DNA of 64,000 bases from assembly GCF_001570545.1 (NCBI RefSeq), contig NZ_BBXD01000012.1, forward strand, positions 337,194 to 401,193, read 5' to 3'. The position numbers and the translations under genes were made by a program. Source of the stretch: Herbidospora mongoliensis. Its GTDB lineage: Bacteria > Actinomycetota > Actinomycetes > Streptosporangiales > Streptosporangiaceae. The notes under the pieces were generated by a model. That model worked only from the letters and a program-made list of their open reading frames with translations, ran no database searches and had not been told where the DNA came from. Below are positions 25,654 to 34,217 of this stretch, in pieces; position 1 is the stretch's first letter; each line of letters opens with the position of its first letter.

Positions 25654-27042
25654 ATGCACTACATCGATGGGGCTTTTGTTCCGGCCGTGCACACGGCCCC
25701 CGTGCATGAGAAGGCGACCGGTGCCGAGATCGGCAGGTATGCCCTCGGAGATGCCGCCGACGTCGATCGCGCCGTCGAGGCGGCGCGCAGGGCGCAGCCG
25801 GGATGGGCCGCGCTGGGGGCGCCTGAGAGGGCCGCCTATCTGACCGGCTTCCAAGATCACCTCAGGGCCCGTTACGACGAGCTCGTCGAGTTGTCGATGA
25901 AGGAGACCGGGGGAGTCCGGGCCAAGGCCGTCGACGAGGTGTCAGCCGGGTTGAAGCAGCTCGGGATCTCGGCTGTGGAGGCGTGCGGGACGGCGGGGGA
26001 CGTGCTCCAGCCGTACAAGGCAGGGAAGTTGTCGCTGTCCCGGGCGGTGCCGCTCGGGGTGCTCGGGATCATCACGCCCTGGAACTATCCGGTCAATCTG
26101 GCCATGCGGGCGGTCGCGCCGGGGCTGGCGTTCGGGAACACGATCGTTCTCAAACCGGCTGAGCTCACTCCGATCATCGGGGGGCAGGTGCTGGCCGAGG
26201 CCGCCGACGCGGCGGGGTTGCCGCCCGGTGTGTTCAATGTCGTCCAGGGGGACGGGGCCTCGGCGGGGCATGCGCTGGCTGAGCATCGGGGGCTTGACCT
26301 GCTTGATTTCACCGGGTCGCGGGAAGTCGGGACGGCCATCGCGCTCTCGGCGGCGGCCGATCTGCGGCCGGTGCGGCTGGAGCTGGGGGGAAGCAACGCG
26401 TTCGTGGTGCTCGACGACGCGGACGTCGAGCTGGCCGCGTCGTGTGCGCTGATCGCGTCGCTGGAGTTCCAGGGGCAGACGTGTATCAGCGCCAGCCGGC
26501 ACATCGTGCTCGAATCGGTCGCCGACGAGTACATCGCGGCGCTCACCCGCAAGGTCGCGGCGCTGAAGGTCGGGGATCCGTTCGATCCGGAAAGCGACCT
26601 CGGGCCGCTGATCAGCGAGGTGCAGAGAGACAGGGTGCACGAGCGGATCGTGCTGCCGTCCGTCGCGAAGGGGGCGGTCGTCGCCACCGGGGGCACCTAC
26701 GACGGGCTGTTCTACCGGCCCACCGTGCTCACGGGCGTCACCCCGGACATGCCGGCGTTCGCCGAGGAGATCTTCGGGCCGGTGCTGCCGGTCACCGTCG
26801 CGCGGTCTGAGGAGGAGGCGATCGACCTGGTCAACGGCTATCCGATGCTGATGAACTCCGTCTTCAGCCGGGATCTCATCAGGGGGCTGGCCGTCGCCGA
26901 ACGGCTGCACGCCGGGGAGGTGCACGTCAACGACGCGCACGCCCGGCACGGCGCCGAGAACCAGATGCCGGGGTTCACCCGCCGTCAGTGGATCGGGCTG
27001 CAGCGCGGGCCGCTCGACCTGCCGGGGTGGACCCGGGGGTGA
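25654..27042 (+). CDS. NAD(P)-dependent aldehyde dehydrogenase
   Basis: A 462-residue ALDH-superfamily enzyme oxidising an aldehyde to a carboxylate. The cofactor-binding proline region is GIITPWNYPVNLAMR, the catalytic glutamate lies in RLELGGSNAFVVL, and the catalytic cysteine in FQGQTCISASRHIV. A conserved EEIFGPVLPV follows. Its -10 box places the transcription start at the ATG. The next gene starts inside its stop codon (GTGA). In context it probably oxidises an aldehyde formed during breakdown of the sugar imported by the neighbouring ABC system. Confidence 0.92.
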   Translation: MHYIDGAFVPAVHTAPVHEKATGAEIGRYALGDAADVDRAVEAARRAQPGWAALGAPERAAYLTGFQDHLRARYDELVELSMKETGGVRAKAVDEVSAGLKQLGISAVEACGTAGDVLQPYKAGKLSLSRAVPLGVLGIITPWNYPVNLAMRAVAPGLAFGNTIVLKPAELTPIIGGQVLAEAADAAGLPPGVFNVVQGDGASAGHALAEHRGLDLLDFTGSREVGTAIALSAAADLRPVRLELGGSNAFVVLDDADVELAASCALIASLEFQGQTCISASRHIVLESVADEYIAALTRKVAALKVGDPFDPESDLGPLISEVQRDRVHERIVLPSVAKGAVVATGGTYDGLFYRPTVLTGVTPDMPAFAEEIFGPVLPVTVARSEEEAIDLVNGYPMLMNSVFSRDLIRGLAVAERLHAGEVHVNDAHARHGAENQMPGFTRRQWIGLQRGPLDLPGWTRG

Positions 27043-27977
27043 TCGTCGACTACGCGATGCACCCGGAGCTGCCGGCCCGCCTGTTCGGGCGGGCCGAGGC
27101 TCCGCTGACGGAGTTCACCAGCCAGGCCTCGCGGCGCAGACTGAAGACCACCGAGATCCTGATCACCGGCTGGGGCTGCCCGGTCCTCGACGCCGAGGCG
27201 CTCGACGCCGCGCCGCTGCTGAAGGCCGTCGTGCACGCCGCCGGGAGTGTGAAGGGCCATGTCACGCCCGAGGTCTTCGCCCGGGGGATCGTGGTCAGTT
27301 CGGCCGCCGACGCCAACGCGATTCCGGTCGCGGAGTTCACGCTCGCCATGATCCTGCTGGCCAACAAGGCTGTGCCACGGTTGGTCCGTGAGTACCACGC
27401 CGCCAGAGAAGATCTTGGTCTGCTGACGCAGCACAACGATCTCGGCAACTATCGCAAGGTCGTCGGGATCGTCGGGGCCTCGCGCATCGGGCGACGGGTC
27501 ATCGAGCTGCTCCGGCCCTTCGACCTGCAGGTTCTCGTCGCCGATCCCTACGCGACCGATCTGGTCACGCACGATCTCGACGAGGTCGTCGGGCGCAGTG
27601 ACGTGGTGTCGATTCACGCTCCGGCGACGCGGGAGACGTACAGGATGATGGGCGCGGAGCGCCTGAGGGCCCTCAAGGACGGAGCGACCCTCATCAACAC
27701 CGCGCGGGGTTCTCTCGTCGACGAGGCCGCGCTGATCGCGGAGCTCCAGAAGCGGCGGATCTTCGCGATTCTGGACGTCACCGACCCCGAACCCCCGGCG
27801 GCGGACTCGCCGTTGTGGACACTGCCCAACGTCGTGCTGACGCCGCACGTCGCGGGGGCGCTGGGGTCGGAGGTCGCGCGGCTCGGGGCCGCCGCTCTCG
27901 ATGAAGTTGTACGACTGACGCGCGGCGCCCCCCTCAAATACGAGGTGGACCCGCGCGTCCTGTCGTACCAGGCTTAA
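27039..27977 (+). CDS. D-isomer specific 2-hydroxyacid dehydrogenase
   Basis: A 312-residue NAD(P)-dependent dehydrogenase interconverting D-2-hydroxy and 2-oxo acids. The Rossmann motif is VGIVGASRIGRRVIELL, with serine replacing the usual third glycine. The catalytic Arg is in INTARGSLVDEAAL, the Glu in TDPEPPAADS and the His in LTPHVAGALG. The GTG at 27039 overlaps the ALDH stop, which explains why an upstream start at 26988 is unnecessary. Its stop overlaps the convergent permease gene by four bases. It probably forms the second step with the ALDH in sugar-acid catabolism. Confidence 0.9.
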   Translation: MIVDYAMHPELPARLFGRAEAPLTEFTSQASRRRLKTTEILITGWGCPVLDAEALDAAPLLKAVVHAAGSVKGHVTPEVFARGIVVSSAADANAIPVAEFTLAMILLANKAVPRLVREYHAAREDLGLLTQHNDLGNYRKVVGIVGASRIGRRVIELLRPFDLQVLVADPYATDLVTHDLDEVVGRSDVVSIHAPATRETYRMMGAERLRALKDGATLINTARGSLVDEAALIAELQKRRIFAILDVTDPEPPAADSPLWTLPNVVLTPHVAGALGSEVARLGAAALDEVVRLTRGAPLKYEVDPRVLSYQA

Positions 27978-28819
27978 CTCTTGAGGCCCGAGAACGCGAT
28001 GCCCTGCATGATGCGCCGCTGGAAGATCAGCAGCACCACCATGACCGGGATCACCGCGAGCGCCGCGCCCGCCATGATGTAGTAGGCCCGGCCCGACTCC
28101 GTGCTCGCGAGCTGCTGCAACGCCAGCGGCAGCGTGTAGAGCTCGGGGTCGTTGAGCACGATCAGCGGCCACACCAGGTCGTTCCAGTGGAAGATGAAAC
28201 TGGTGATCGTCACGACGGCCAGCACCGGCTTGGACAGCGGCAGGATCACCCGCCAGAAGATCTGCATGCGGCCGGCGCCGTCGATTCGGGCGGCTTCCTC
28301 CAGTTCGACCGGAAGCGTGCGGAAGAACTGCCGCATGAGGAAGATGTCCAGGACCGAGGCCACGTTGGGCAGGATGATGCCCCACGGCGAGTCGTAGACG
28401 CCCAGCACCTGCGTGACGTGCAGACGCGGGACCAGCAGCGTGATCGTCGGCACCATCATGCCGGCCAGCATCAGGACGAAGATCTTGTCCCGGCCGGGGA
28501 ACGGGATGCGGGCGAACGAGTAGGCCGCGAGCGCGTCGATCAGGAGTTTCACCGGGACCAGGAAACAGGTGATCCAGACGCTGTTCCAGAACGCGGTGCC
28601 CAGGCCGCTGATGGTGAAGACGTACTCGTAGTTCTCGAGCGTCGGGCTCCACTCGCCGGTCTTCTTGTCCAGCGGGAGGAGTTGCGGCACCTGCGTGTAG
28701 ACGTCGGGGCCGTTCTTGAACGACGTCGCGAGCATCCACACGAACGGGACGACCGACACCAGCGCCAGCAGGATCAGCGCGATGTAGATGGGCAGGCGGC
28801 GCACCGTCTTCTGGGTCAC
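27974..28819 (-). CDS. Carbohydrate ABC transporter permease (MalG type)
   Basis: A 281-residue inner-membrane permease with six predicted transmembrane segments, beginning IYIALILLALVSVVPFVWML. The EAA loop that contacts the ATPase is EEAARIDGAGRMQIFWRVILPL. It starts with GTG preceded by CAGGAGGCATC and overlaps the stop of the other permease (GTGA). It pairs with the neighbouring permease and solute-binding lipoprotein. No ATPase gene is present in the cluster, so it probably shares an MsiK-like ATPase, as actinomycete sugar importers usually do. Confidence 0.93.
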   Translation of the reverse strand: MTQKTVRRLPIYIALILLALVSVVPFVWMLATSFKNGPDVYTQVPQLLPLDKKTGEWSPTLENYEYVFTISGLGTAFWNSVWITCFLVPVKLLIDALAAYSFARIPFPGRDKIFVLMLAGMMVPTITLLVPRLHVTQVLGVYDSPWGIILPNVASVLDIFLMRQFFRTLPVELEEAARIDGAGRMQIFWRVILPLSKPVLAVVTITSFIFHWNDLVWPLIVLNDPELYTLPLALQQLASTESGRAYYIMAGAALAVIPVMVVLLIFQRRIMQGIAFSGLKS

Positions 28820-29784
28820 GATGCCTCCTGCTTCATGAACTTGAACTGGATGAACGTGATGATCATGATGAAGACCAGCAGGATGAACGACATCGCGCAG
28901 GCCGCGCCCATCGCGTTGTAACGGAACGCGTAGAGGTAGATGTGCAGCACGTACGCCAGACCCGACTGCTCGGGTCCGCCGGTGACGCTCCTGTTGCCGC
29001 CGCCGGAGAAGATGACGTACACCAGACCGAAGACCTGGAGCGCGGCGATGATGCCGGTCACGACGAGGTAGAAGGTCGTCGGGCGGAGCATCGGCACGAT
29101 CACCTTGAAGAAGCGCTGCACCGGGCTCGCGCCGTCGATGACGGCGGCCTCCTTGATGGACTCCGGGATGCTCTTCAGGCCCGCCAGGTAGATGATCATC
29201 GAGATGCCGCACTGCCAGGCCGCGATGAAGGCCAGCGCCGGGATGACCAGCTCCGGGGTGTTCAGCCAGTTCTGCCGCGGGATGCCGACCAGGCCGATCA
29301 CCGCGTTGATGACGCCGTACTGCGGGTCGTAGAGCCAGCGCCAGATGGCGCCGACCGCCGCCTCCGCGGTCACGACGGGCAGGAACAGCAGCAGGCGGAA
29401 CAGGTTGGAGCCGCGCCTGATGGAGTTGATCAGCAGCGCCTGGGCCAGCGCCGTGACCAGCGTCAGCGGCACCGCGACCAGGGTGTACTGCAGGGTGACC
29501 TGGACCGACTTCCAGAAGTGCGGATATTTCACGTCGTCGAAGAACAGGTCGATGTAGTTCTGCAGGCCCACCCAGATCGGCGCGGAGTGCAGGTCCCACT
29601 CGGTGAAGCTGTAGTACAGGGCCGCCAGGGCCGGATAGAGCAGGAAGATGATGAAGTACACCATCGCGGGGGCGATGAGCAGCCACCCGATCAGATGGTC
29701 GCGCCTGCCGATGCCCGGACGGCGGCGCCGTCCGGGCCTGGCGGGCGTCTCGGCGGGCCGCTGGGCCACGACCGGAGATGCCAC
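28816..29784 (-). CDS. Carbohydrate ABC transporter permease (MalF type)
   Basis: A 322-residue permease. A basic N-terminal tail (ARPGRRRRPGIGRR) precedes six transmembrane segments starting LIGWLLIAPAMVYFIIFLLYP. The EAA loop is KEAAVIDGASPVQRFFKVIVP. It is the first permease after the solute-binding protein gene, separated by 28 bases, and its stop overlaps the GTG of the next permease. Starts with GTG. The substrate is likely an oligosaccharide or a uronate-containing sugar, judged only from the nearby DUF2264 gene. Confidence 0.92.
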   Translation of the reverse strand: MASPVVAQRPAETPARPGRRRRPGIGRRDHLIGWLLIAPAMVYFIIFLLYPALAALYYSFTEWDLHSAPIWVGLQNYIDLFFDDVKYPHFWKSVQVTLQYTLVAVPLTLVTALAQALLINSIRRGSNLFRLLLFLPVVTAEAAVGAIWRWLYDPQYGVINAVIGLVGIPRQNWLNTPELVIPALAFIAAWQCGISMIIYLAGLKSIPESIKEAAVIDGASPVQRFFKVIVPMLRPTTFYLVVTGIIAALQVFGLVYVIFSGGGNRSVTGGPEQSGLAYVLHIYLYAFRYNAMGAACAMSFILLVFIMIITFIQFKFMKQEAS

Positions 29785-29812
29785 GGTTGCCTCGCTTCCG
29801 TGAAGGGCTGGG

Positions 29813-31042
29813 CTAGCTGTTCCAGCCGAGCAGGGCGCGGGTCTTGCCTGCCGCGTCGGTGAGGGACTCCTGAGCGGTCATCTTGCCGCTCAGCGCCGAC
29901 TCCAGAGCCGGGGCGATGATCTCGTCGTTGATCTGGATCCACTGCGGGAGCGCCGGGCGCGCCTGCGCGACCTTGAGCTGCTCGAGGAAGGCCTGCTGCT
30001 GCTCGCCGAAGGTGGCGGCGTCGCGGTCGGCGGCCACCTTGTTGACGGGGAAGCCGCCCAGGGCCTGGGCCAGGGTGGTGTTGTTGGTGGAGTTGGTCAG
30101 GTGCTGCAGCCACTTCCAGGCCAGGGCCTCGTTCTTGCCCTTGCTGAACACGACCGCGTTCTCGCCGCCGATGTTGCCCGCCGGAGTGGTCTTGTACGGC
30201 AGCGGAGCCACATTGAAGTCGAGGTCGGGGAACTGGTCCTTGATCGTGGCGACGTCCCACGGGCCGGAGATCATCATGCCGGCGAGGCCGTTGGCGAAGG
30301 CCTGGTCGGAGTCGGTGATCTCACGCGGCGACGACGGCAGCAGGTCGACCCAGAGCTGCAGCGCCTCCACGGCCGGGGGCTGGTCGAACAGGATCTTCTT
30401 GCCCGCCTCGTCGACCATCGAGCCACCGGCCCCGCCCACGACGCCGGGCCACATCCAGGCGCCGTAGCCGTCGCCCTTCGGCACGACGATGCCGGCGACC
30501 TTGGCGTCCTTGGCGTGGATGGCGGCGCTGATCGTCTTGAGCTCGTCCCACGTCTTCGGCGGGGTCGGGACCAGCGCCTTGTTGTAGAAGAGGGCGACCG
30601 CGGTGTGGTCGATCGGGAAGCCGTAGAGCTTGCCGCCGACCTTGTTGGTGTTGAGCGCGCCCTCCCAGAAGTCGGCCTCGTTGAGAGTGCCGGCCGGGAC
30701 CTCCTTGATGGTGCCCTCTTGGGCGAAACGCGAGACCAGCGGCTGGTCGAGGATTCCGACGTCGGGAACGGTGTTCCCCGCGAGGGCGGAGCCGAGCTTG
30801 GTGTTGTAGTCGTCCTTGGGAATCTTGACGATCTTCACCGTGACGCCGGGGTTGGCCTTCTCGAAGTCCGTCCGGATCTTCTCGACCACTTCGCCGGCCT
30901 GAGGGGTGCGGTCTTGGAACATCCAGTAGGTCAACTCCGTCGTGGCAGACCCCGCGCCGCCCTCCTCGGAGCCGCCGCCGCAGGCGGTGAGCCCGGCGAG
31001 CAGCAATGCTGCGGCAGCCGCCCCAGTGACTCTCCTGATCAT
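29813..31042 (-). CDS. Sugar ABC transporter solute-binding lipoprotein
   Basis: A 409-residue extracellular binding protein of ABC importer family 1. The lipoprotein signal MIRRVTGAAAAALLLAGLTAC ends in the lipobox cysteine, then a Gly/Ser-rich tether. LTYWMFQDRTPQAGEVVEKI and the GSMVDEAGKKILFDQPPAVE region are typical of maltose/multiple-sugar binding proteins. The ATG has GGAGAAGGAA upstream, which fixes the start against a longer frame from 31195. First gene of an SBP-permease-permease operon; a TTGAACA half site lies just upstream of its start. Confidence 0.92.
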   Translation of the reverse strand: MIRRVTGAAAAALLLAGLTACGGGSEEGGAGSATTELTYWMFQDRTPQAGEVVEKIRTDFEKANPGVTVKIVKIPKDDYNTKLGSALAGNTVPDVGILDQPLVSRFAQEGTIKEVPAGTLNEADFWEGALNTNKVGGKLYGFPIDHTAVALFYNKALVPTPPKTWDELKTISAAIHAKDAKVAGIVVPKGDGYGAWMWPGVVGGAGGSMVDEAGKKILFDQPPAVEALQLWVDLLPSSPREITDSDQAFANGLAGMMISGPWDVATIKDQFPDLDFNVAPLPYKTTPAGNIGGENAVVFSKGKNEALAWKWLQHLTNSTNNTTLAQALGGFPVNKVAADRDAATFGEQQQAFLEQLKVAQARPALPQWIQINDEIIAPALESALSGKMTAQESLTDAAGKTRALLGWNS

Positions 31043-31063
31043 TTCCTTCTCCTTCTCGGGGGG

Positions 31064-31189
31064 TTGAACAGACGATAATGTAAGACGCAAAAAAAGATCA
31101 GTCCCTCGTCGGAAACGCTTTGGTAACGCGGCACCCGCTACCCTGTGCGGCGGCATGTGCCTGGTAACCCTTTTGTTCACGCATTGAAC
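31064..31189. promoter_or_regulatory. Probable ROK operator region between transporter and regulator genes
   Basis: TTGAACA at 31064-31070 near the transporter start, and the inverted repeat GTTCA-CGCAT-TGAAC at 31175-31189 in front of the ROK gene. The same half-site, TTGAACTAA, reappears as a perfect palindrome after the ROK gene. This suggests a shared site for the ROK regulator. Confidence 0.6.
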
Positions 31190-31221
31190 TAACATGTCGG
31201 CAGAAAACGGGAGGACAGGCC

Positions 31222-32412
31222 ATGGCTAGGCCGGAGCGTAAGACGGTCAGGGATGTCCGGAAGGGGAACCGCGGCATGCTGCTGCGGACCCTGTACTTCG
31301 GCGGCGCCCGGAGCCGTCACGAGCTGACCGGGCTCACCGGCCTGTCCGCCGCGACCATCAGCACGATGACCGGCGACCTGCTGTCGGAGAAGATCCTGAT
31401 GGAGGCCGGCCAGGTCGAGAGCGACGGCGGGCGTCCGCGCGTGCTGCTGCGGGTCAATCCCGTGTACGCCTACGTCATCGGCGTGGACGTCGCCGAGACC
31501 CATGTCCGGGTCGAGCTCTTCGACCTCGAGATGAAGGAGAAGGCGCGGGTCGACTACACACTCCGGCCCTCCCACCACGACATCGAGCTGGTCGCGCGGC
31601 GGATCTTAGCCGGGATCGATGTGGTTTTAGCCGACGGGCAGGTGACCTCCGAGCAGGTGCTCGGCGTGGGGATCGGGGTGCCGGGGATCGTCGAGCGGGG
31701 GTCTGCCGACACGCTCATCCACGCGAAGACCTTCGGCTGGGACGGGGTGCCGCTGGGGGCGCTCATGCGCGCGGGGACCTCGCTGCCCGTCTTCATCGAC
31801 AACGGGGCCAAGACGATGGGGCAGGCGGAGCTCTGGTTCGGGGCCGGCCGGGGGGCCGACCACGCGGTGATCGTGCTGATCGGGTCGGGTGTGGGGGCCA
31901 CGGTGGTGGCCGACGGGCTGGCGGTGCGGGGGACGTCCAACAGCGCCGGTGAATGGGGTCATACCAAGATCGAGATGAACGGGCGGCTGTGCCGGTGCGG
32001 GTCCCGGGGATGCCTGGAGGCCTACATCGGGGCTGAAGGATTGCTGGCCAGGGCGGGGGTGCCGACGCAGACGACCGACTGGCCGTCGGCGCTGGGACGG
32101 GTGCTCGACGCGGGCGGCGACGTGGTCAGGGAGACCGTGACCTATCTGGGGACGGGGCTGGCGAACCTCATCAACATGCTGAATCCGGAGCGGATCCTGA
32201 TCGGCGGGTGGGCCGGGCTGATGATCGGCGAACGGCACCTCGACGAGATCCGCGTGGTGGTGGGCGAGAATTCACTGACCCAGCCCTACAACGCTACGTC
32301 GATCGTGCTGGGGGAGCTCGGGCCGGACGCGGTGGCCATGGGGGCGGCGACGCTGGTGCTGGAGGAGTTCCTTGACACGAGCGCTCCACTGCGGCTGTCC
32401 GCTGTCAGTTGA
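31222..32412 (+). CDS. ROK family transcriptional regulator
   Basis: A 396-residue NagC/XylR-type repressor. The N-terminal winged helix is RHELTGLTGLSAATISTMTG with GGRPRVLLRV as the wing. The C-terminal sugar-kinase-like domain has the zinc/ROK signature CRCGSRGCLEAYIG and the phosphate-binding motif VGIGVPGIVE. Start by ATG after GGGAGGACAGGCC. It is divergent from the sugar ABC operon and is its likely regulator, responding to an imported sugar or its phosphate. Confidence 0.92.
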   Translation: MARPERKTVRDVRKGNRGMLLRTLYFGGARSRHELTGLTGLSAATISTMTGDLLSEKILMEAGQVESDGGRPRVLLRVNPVYAYVIGVDVAETHVRVELFDLEMKEKARVDYTLRPSHHDIELVARRILAGIDVVLADGQVTSEQVLGVGIGVPGIVERGSADTLIHAKTFGWDGVPLGALMRAGTSLPVFIDNGAKTMGQAELWFGAGRGADHAVIVLIGSGVGATVVADGLAVRGTSNSAGEWGHTKIEMNGRLCRCGSRGCLEAYIGAEGLLARAGVPTQTTDWPSALGRVLDAGGDVVRETVTYLGTGLANLINMLNPERILIGGWAGLMIGERHLDEIRVVVGENSLTQPYNATSIVLGELGPDAVAMGAATLVLEEFLDTSAPLRLSAVS

Positions 32413-32414
32413 TG

Positions 32415-32438
32415 CTTAGTTCAAAGGGTTGAACTAAG
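32415..32438. repeat. Perfect palindrome after the ROK gene
   Basis: CTTAGTTCAA, a 4-base spacer AGGG, then TTGAACTAAG: a perfect 10-bp inverted repeat starting two bases after the ROK stop and overlapping the stop codon of the convergent membrane protein. It matches the half sites in front of the ROK gene, so it may be an operator; as a hairpin it could also terminate both transcripts, though there is no U-tract. Confidence 0.65.
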
Positions 32439-33831
32439 GTCCGCCGACATACGTCCTGCGCCGGTCGCCTTCGCCCGGGAAGATCATCAGTAGCAGGGTC
32501 TGCGGGTTGTAAAAGTCGCCTTCCGGCTCGCGCAGGTGGGCTCTGACGCGGTAGTCGCCGCGCCGCAGGCCGGGCACCTCCAGCCCGTTGTCCGCGTACA
32601 TCGGGTCGTACAGTTCCATGTGGCCGGTGAGGCTCCGGTAGCCGACCTCGACGACGTGGTCCCAGCCCTTCGTCTCGACCGGAGGGCGCTCGCGGTAGAC
32701 CTCGGCCGTCAGGCAGACGTCGAAGTCGGGGTGGACGTTCAGGGCGAGCAGGCCGGGGTCGGTGGCGATGAGCGGCGCCTCCGGCACGTCCCAGTTCTCC
32801 TCCTCCAGGCCGGGGTCCCATGACTCGATGGCGCCGTAGTCGGTCCATTTCACGGCGTCGACCACGTGGGCCGGGCGGATCAGGGGCCGGTGGCGGTTCA
32901 GGTCGCAGAAGACCTCGTCGGCGGCGTCGGACAGTGCGTACGTCACCTCCTCGGCGGCGATCATCGCGGTGTCGTCGCGGTGGACGATCGGGCAGATCGG
33001 CGCGAGGGCGTATCCCCGGGCCTCCTGGCCGGGATAGAGCGCGCAGGCCGCCCGTCCGTAGGCGATCACGTCACGGTCGGGGATCCCGGTGAAGAGGTCG
33101 CCGCCGCGTATCCCGCACAGGAACGCGTCCTCGCCGACCGGGATGCCGTCGCCGTACCTGAACGTCTCGCAGTCGAGGGCGGCGATCTCGCCCCGGTTCC
33201 CGTCGGTCGCCACGAGGCCGACGACCAGGCCGGTCACCACCAGCCGGGTGAGGGCGCGGCGCACGGGCCGCCAGGCGAGCAGCCGCCTGGTCAGCCCGGG
33301 TGGCCGCCGGACGGACATCAGCAGCAGGAATCCCACCAGCAGTCCCGGCACCGACGGCAGCATGGTGAAGCGCATCCCGATCCAGCCGAACCACCCGCCC
33401 TCGAAGCACTCCGTGTCCCGCACCAGGTCGAAGGAGAGGAGCAGGGGCTGGTATCCGTGGACGACCAGCAGCCAGCCGGCCATGATCCGCACCGTGACGC
33501 GGCCGGTCCGCTCCCGCCGCGTTCCCCCGGTCAGGGACAGCACCAGCGCGGCCAGCATGATCAGCGGGACCGCGCCCGTGGCGGCTGCCGTGAGGAGGGT
33601 CTCGCCGACCAGTCCGAGCCCGAACAGCCGGGGGCCGCCGCGAGCCGCTTCGGGCACGTCGGAGAAGCGGGCGAGGAAGTAGGTGATCTCGTCGGAGAGA
33701 TCGCTCCCGAGGCAGTGGGAGAAGACGAATCCGCCGTACCCGTATCGGCCGGGCAGCGTCGTGAGGTAGACGAGGTAGGCCGCCGCGACCACGGACGCGA
33801 GAACCAGGCAGATCGATGCTCTTCGGGACAC
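32434..33831 (-). CDS. Hypothetical membrane protein with extracytoplasmic C-terminal domain
   Basis: A 465-residue protein. About five hydrophobic segments lie in the first 230 residues: ICLVLASVVAAAYLVYL, then LLTAAATGAVPLIMLAALV, a segment near IMAGWLLVVHGYQPLLL, LPSVPGLLVGFLLLM and LTRLVVTGLVVGLVA. A soluble half follows with several cysteines (CETFRYG, FLCGIRGG, RAACALYPG, APICPIV) that could form disulfides outside the cell, and a beta-rich end near the C-terminus. No known domain recognised. It converges on the ROK gene. Confidence 0.65.
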   Translation of the reverse strand: MSRRASICLVLASVVAAAYLVYLTTLPGRYGYGGFVFSHCLGSDLSDEITYFLARFSDVPEAARGGPRLFGLGLVGETLLTAAATGAVPLIMLAALVLSLTGGTRRERTGRVTVRIMAGWLLVVHGYQPLLLSFDLVRDTECFEGGWFGWIGMRFTMLPSVPGLLVGFLLLMSVRRPPGLTRRLLAWRPVRRALTRLVVTGLVVGLVATDGNRGEIAALDCETFRYGDGIPVGEDAFLCGIRGGDLFTGIPDRDVIAYGRAACALYPGQEARGYALAPICPIVHRDDTAMIAAEEVTYALSDAADEVFCDLNRHRPLIRPAHVVDAVKWTDYGAIESWDPGLEEENWDVPEAPLIATDPGLLALNVHPDFDVCLTAEVYRERPPVETKGWDHVVEVGYRSLTGHMELYDPMYADNGLEVPGLRRGDYRVRAHLREPEGDFYNPQTLLLMIFPGEGDRRRTYVGGP

Positions 33832-33864
33832 GAGCGGTCACGCTAGCGGGACGCACCGACAAAG

Positions 33865-33877
33865 TGGTATAAAACCA
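33865..33877. promoter_or_regulatory. Candidate ArsR-type operator
   Basis: The short inverted repeat TGGT-ATAAA-ACCA lies in an AT-rich stretch that continues with GTTACATAAC just ahead of the ribosome-binding site GGAGGG of the ArsR-type regulator gene, the usual autoregulatory position. Confidence 0.45.
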
Positions 33878-33908
33878 TCCTGTTACATAACTGGAGGGTT
33901 ATCTACCC

Positions 33909-34217
33909 ATGTTGGACGCCACGTTCGCGGCCCTGGCCGACCCCACCCGCCGGGCGATCCTGGCCCGGCTGACCGAGGGTGAGGCCTCGGTGACCGAACT
34001 GGCCGCCCCGTTCGCGATGAGCCAGCCGGCCATCTCCAAACACCTCAAGGTCCTGGAGAAGGCGGGGTTGATCACCCGGGGGAGGGATGCCCAGCGCCGC
34101 CCCTGCCGCCTGGCCGCCGAACCGCTGCGCGAGGCGACGGAGTGGCTGGCGACCTACCGGGACTACTGGGAGGCGCGCTACCGGAAGCTCGACGCGCTGC
34201 TGGAGGGCATGGAATGA
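33909..34217 (+). CDS. ArsR/SdpR family transcriptional repressor
   Basis: A 102-residue winged-helix repressor: LADPTRRAILARLTEGEASV, the recognition helix MSQPAISKHLKVLEKAGLI and the wing GRDAQRRPCRLA. Metal-binding cysteines of true arsenic sensors are absent, so this is the SdpR-like subgroup that commonly precedes an SRPBCC/AHSA1 gene. Its stop overlaps the next start (ATGA), making a two-gene operon of regulator and AHSA1-type protein. Confidence 0.92.
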   Translation: MLDATFAALADPTRRAILARLTEGEASVTELAAPFAMSQPAISKHLKVLEKAGLITRGRDAQRRPCRLAAEPLREATEWLATYRDYWEARYRKLDALLEGME

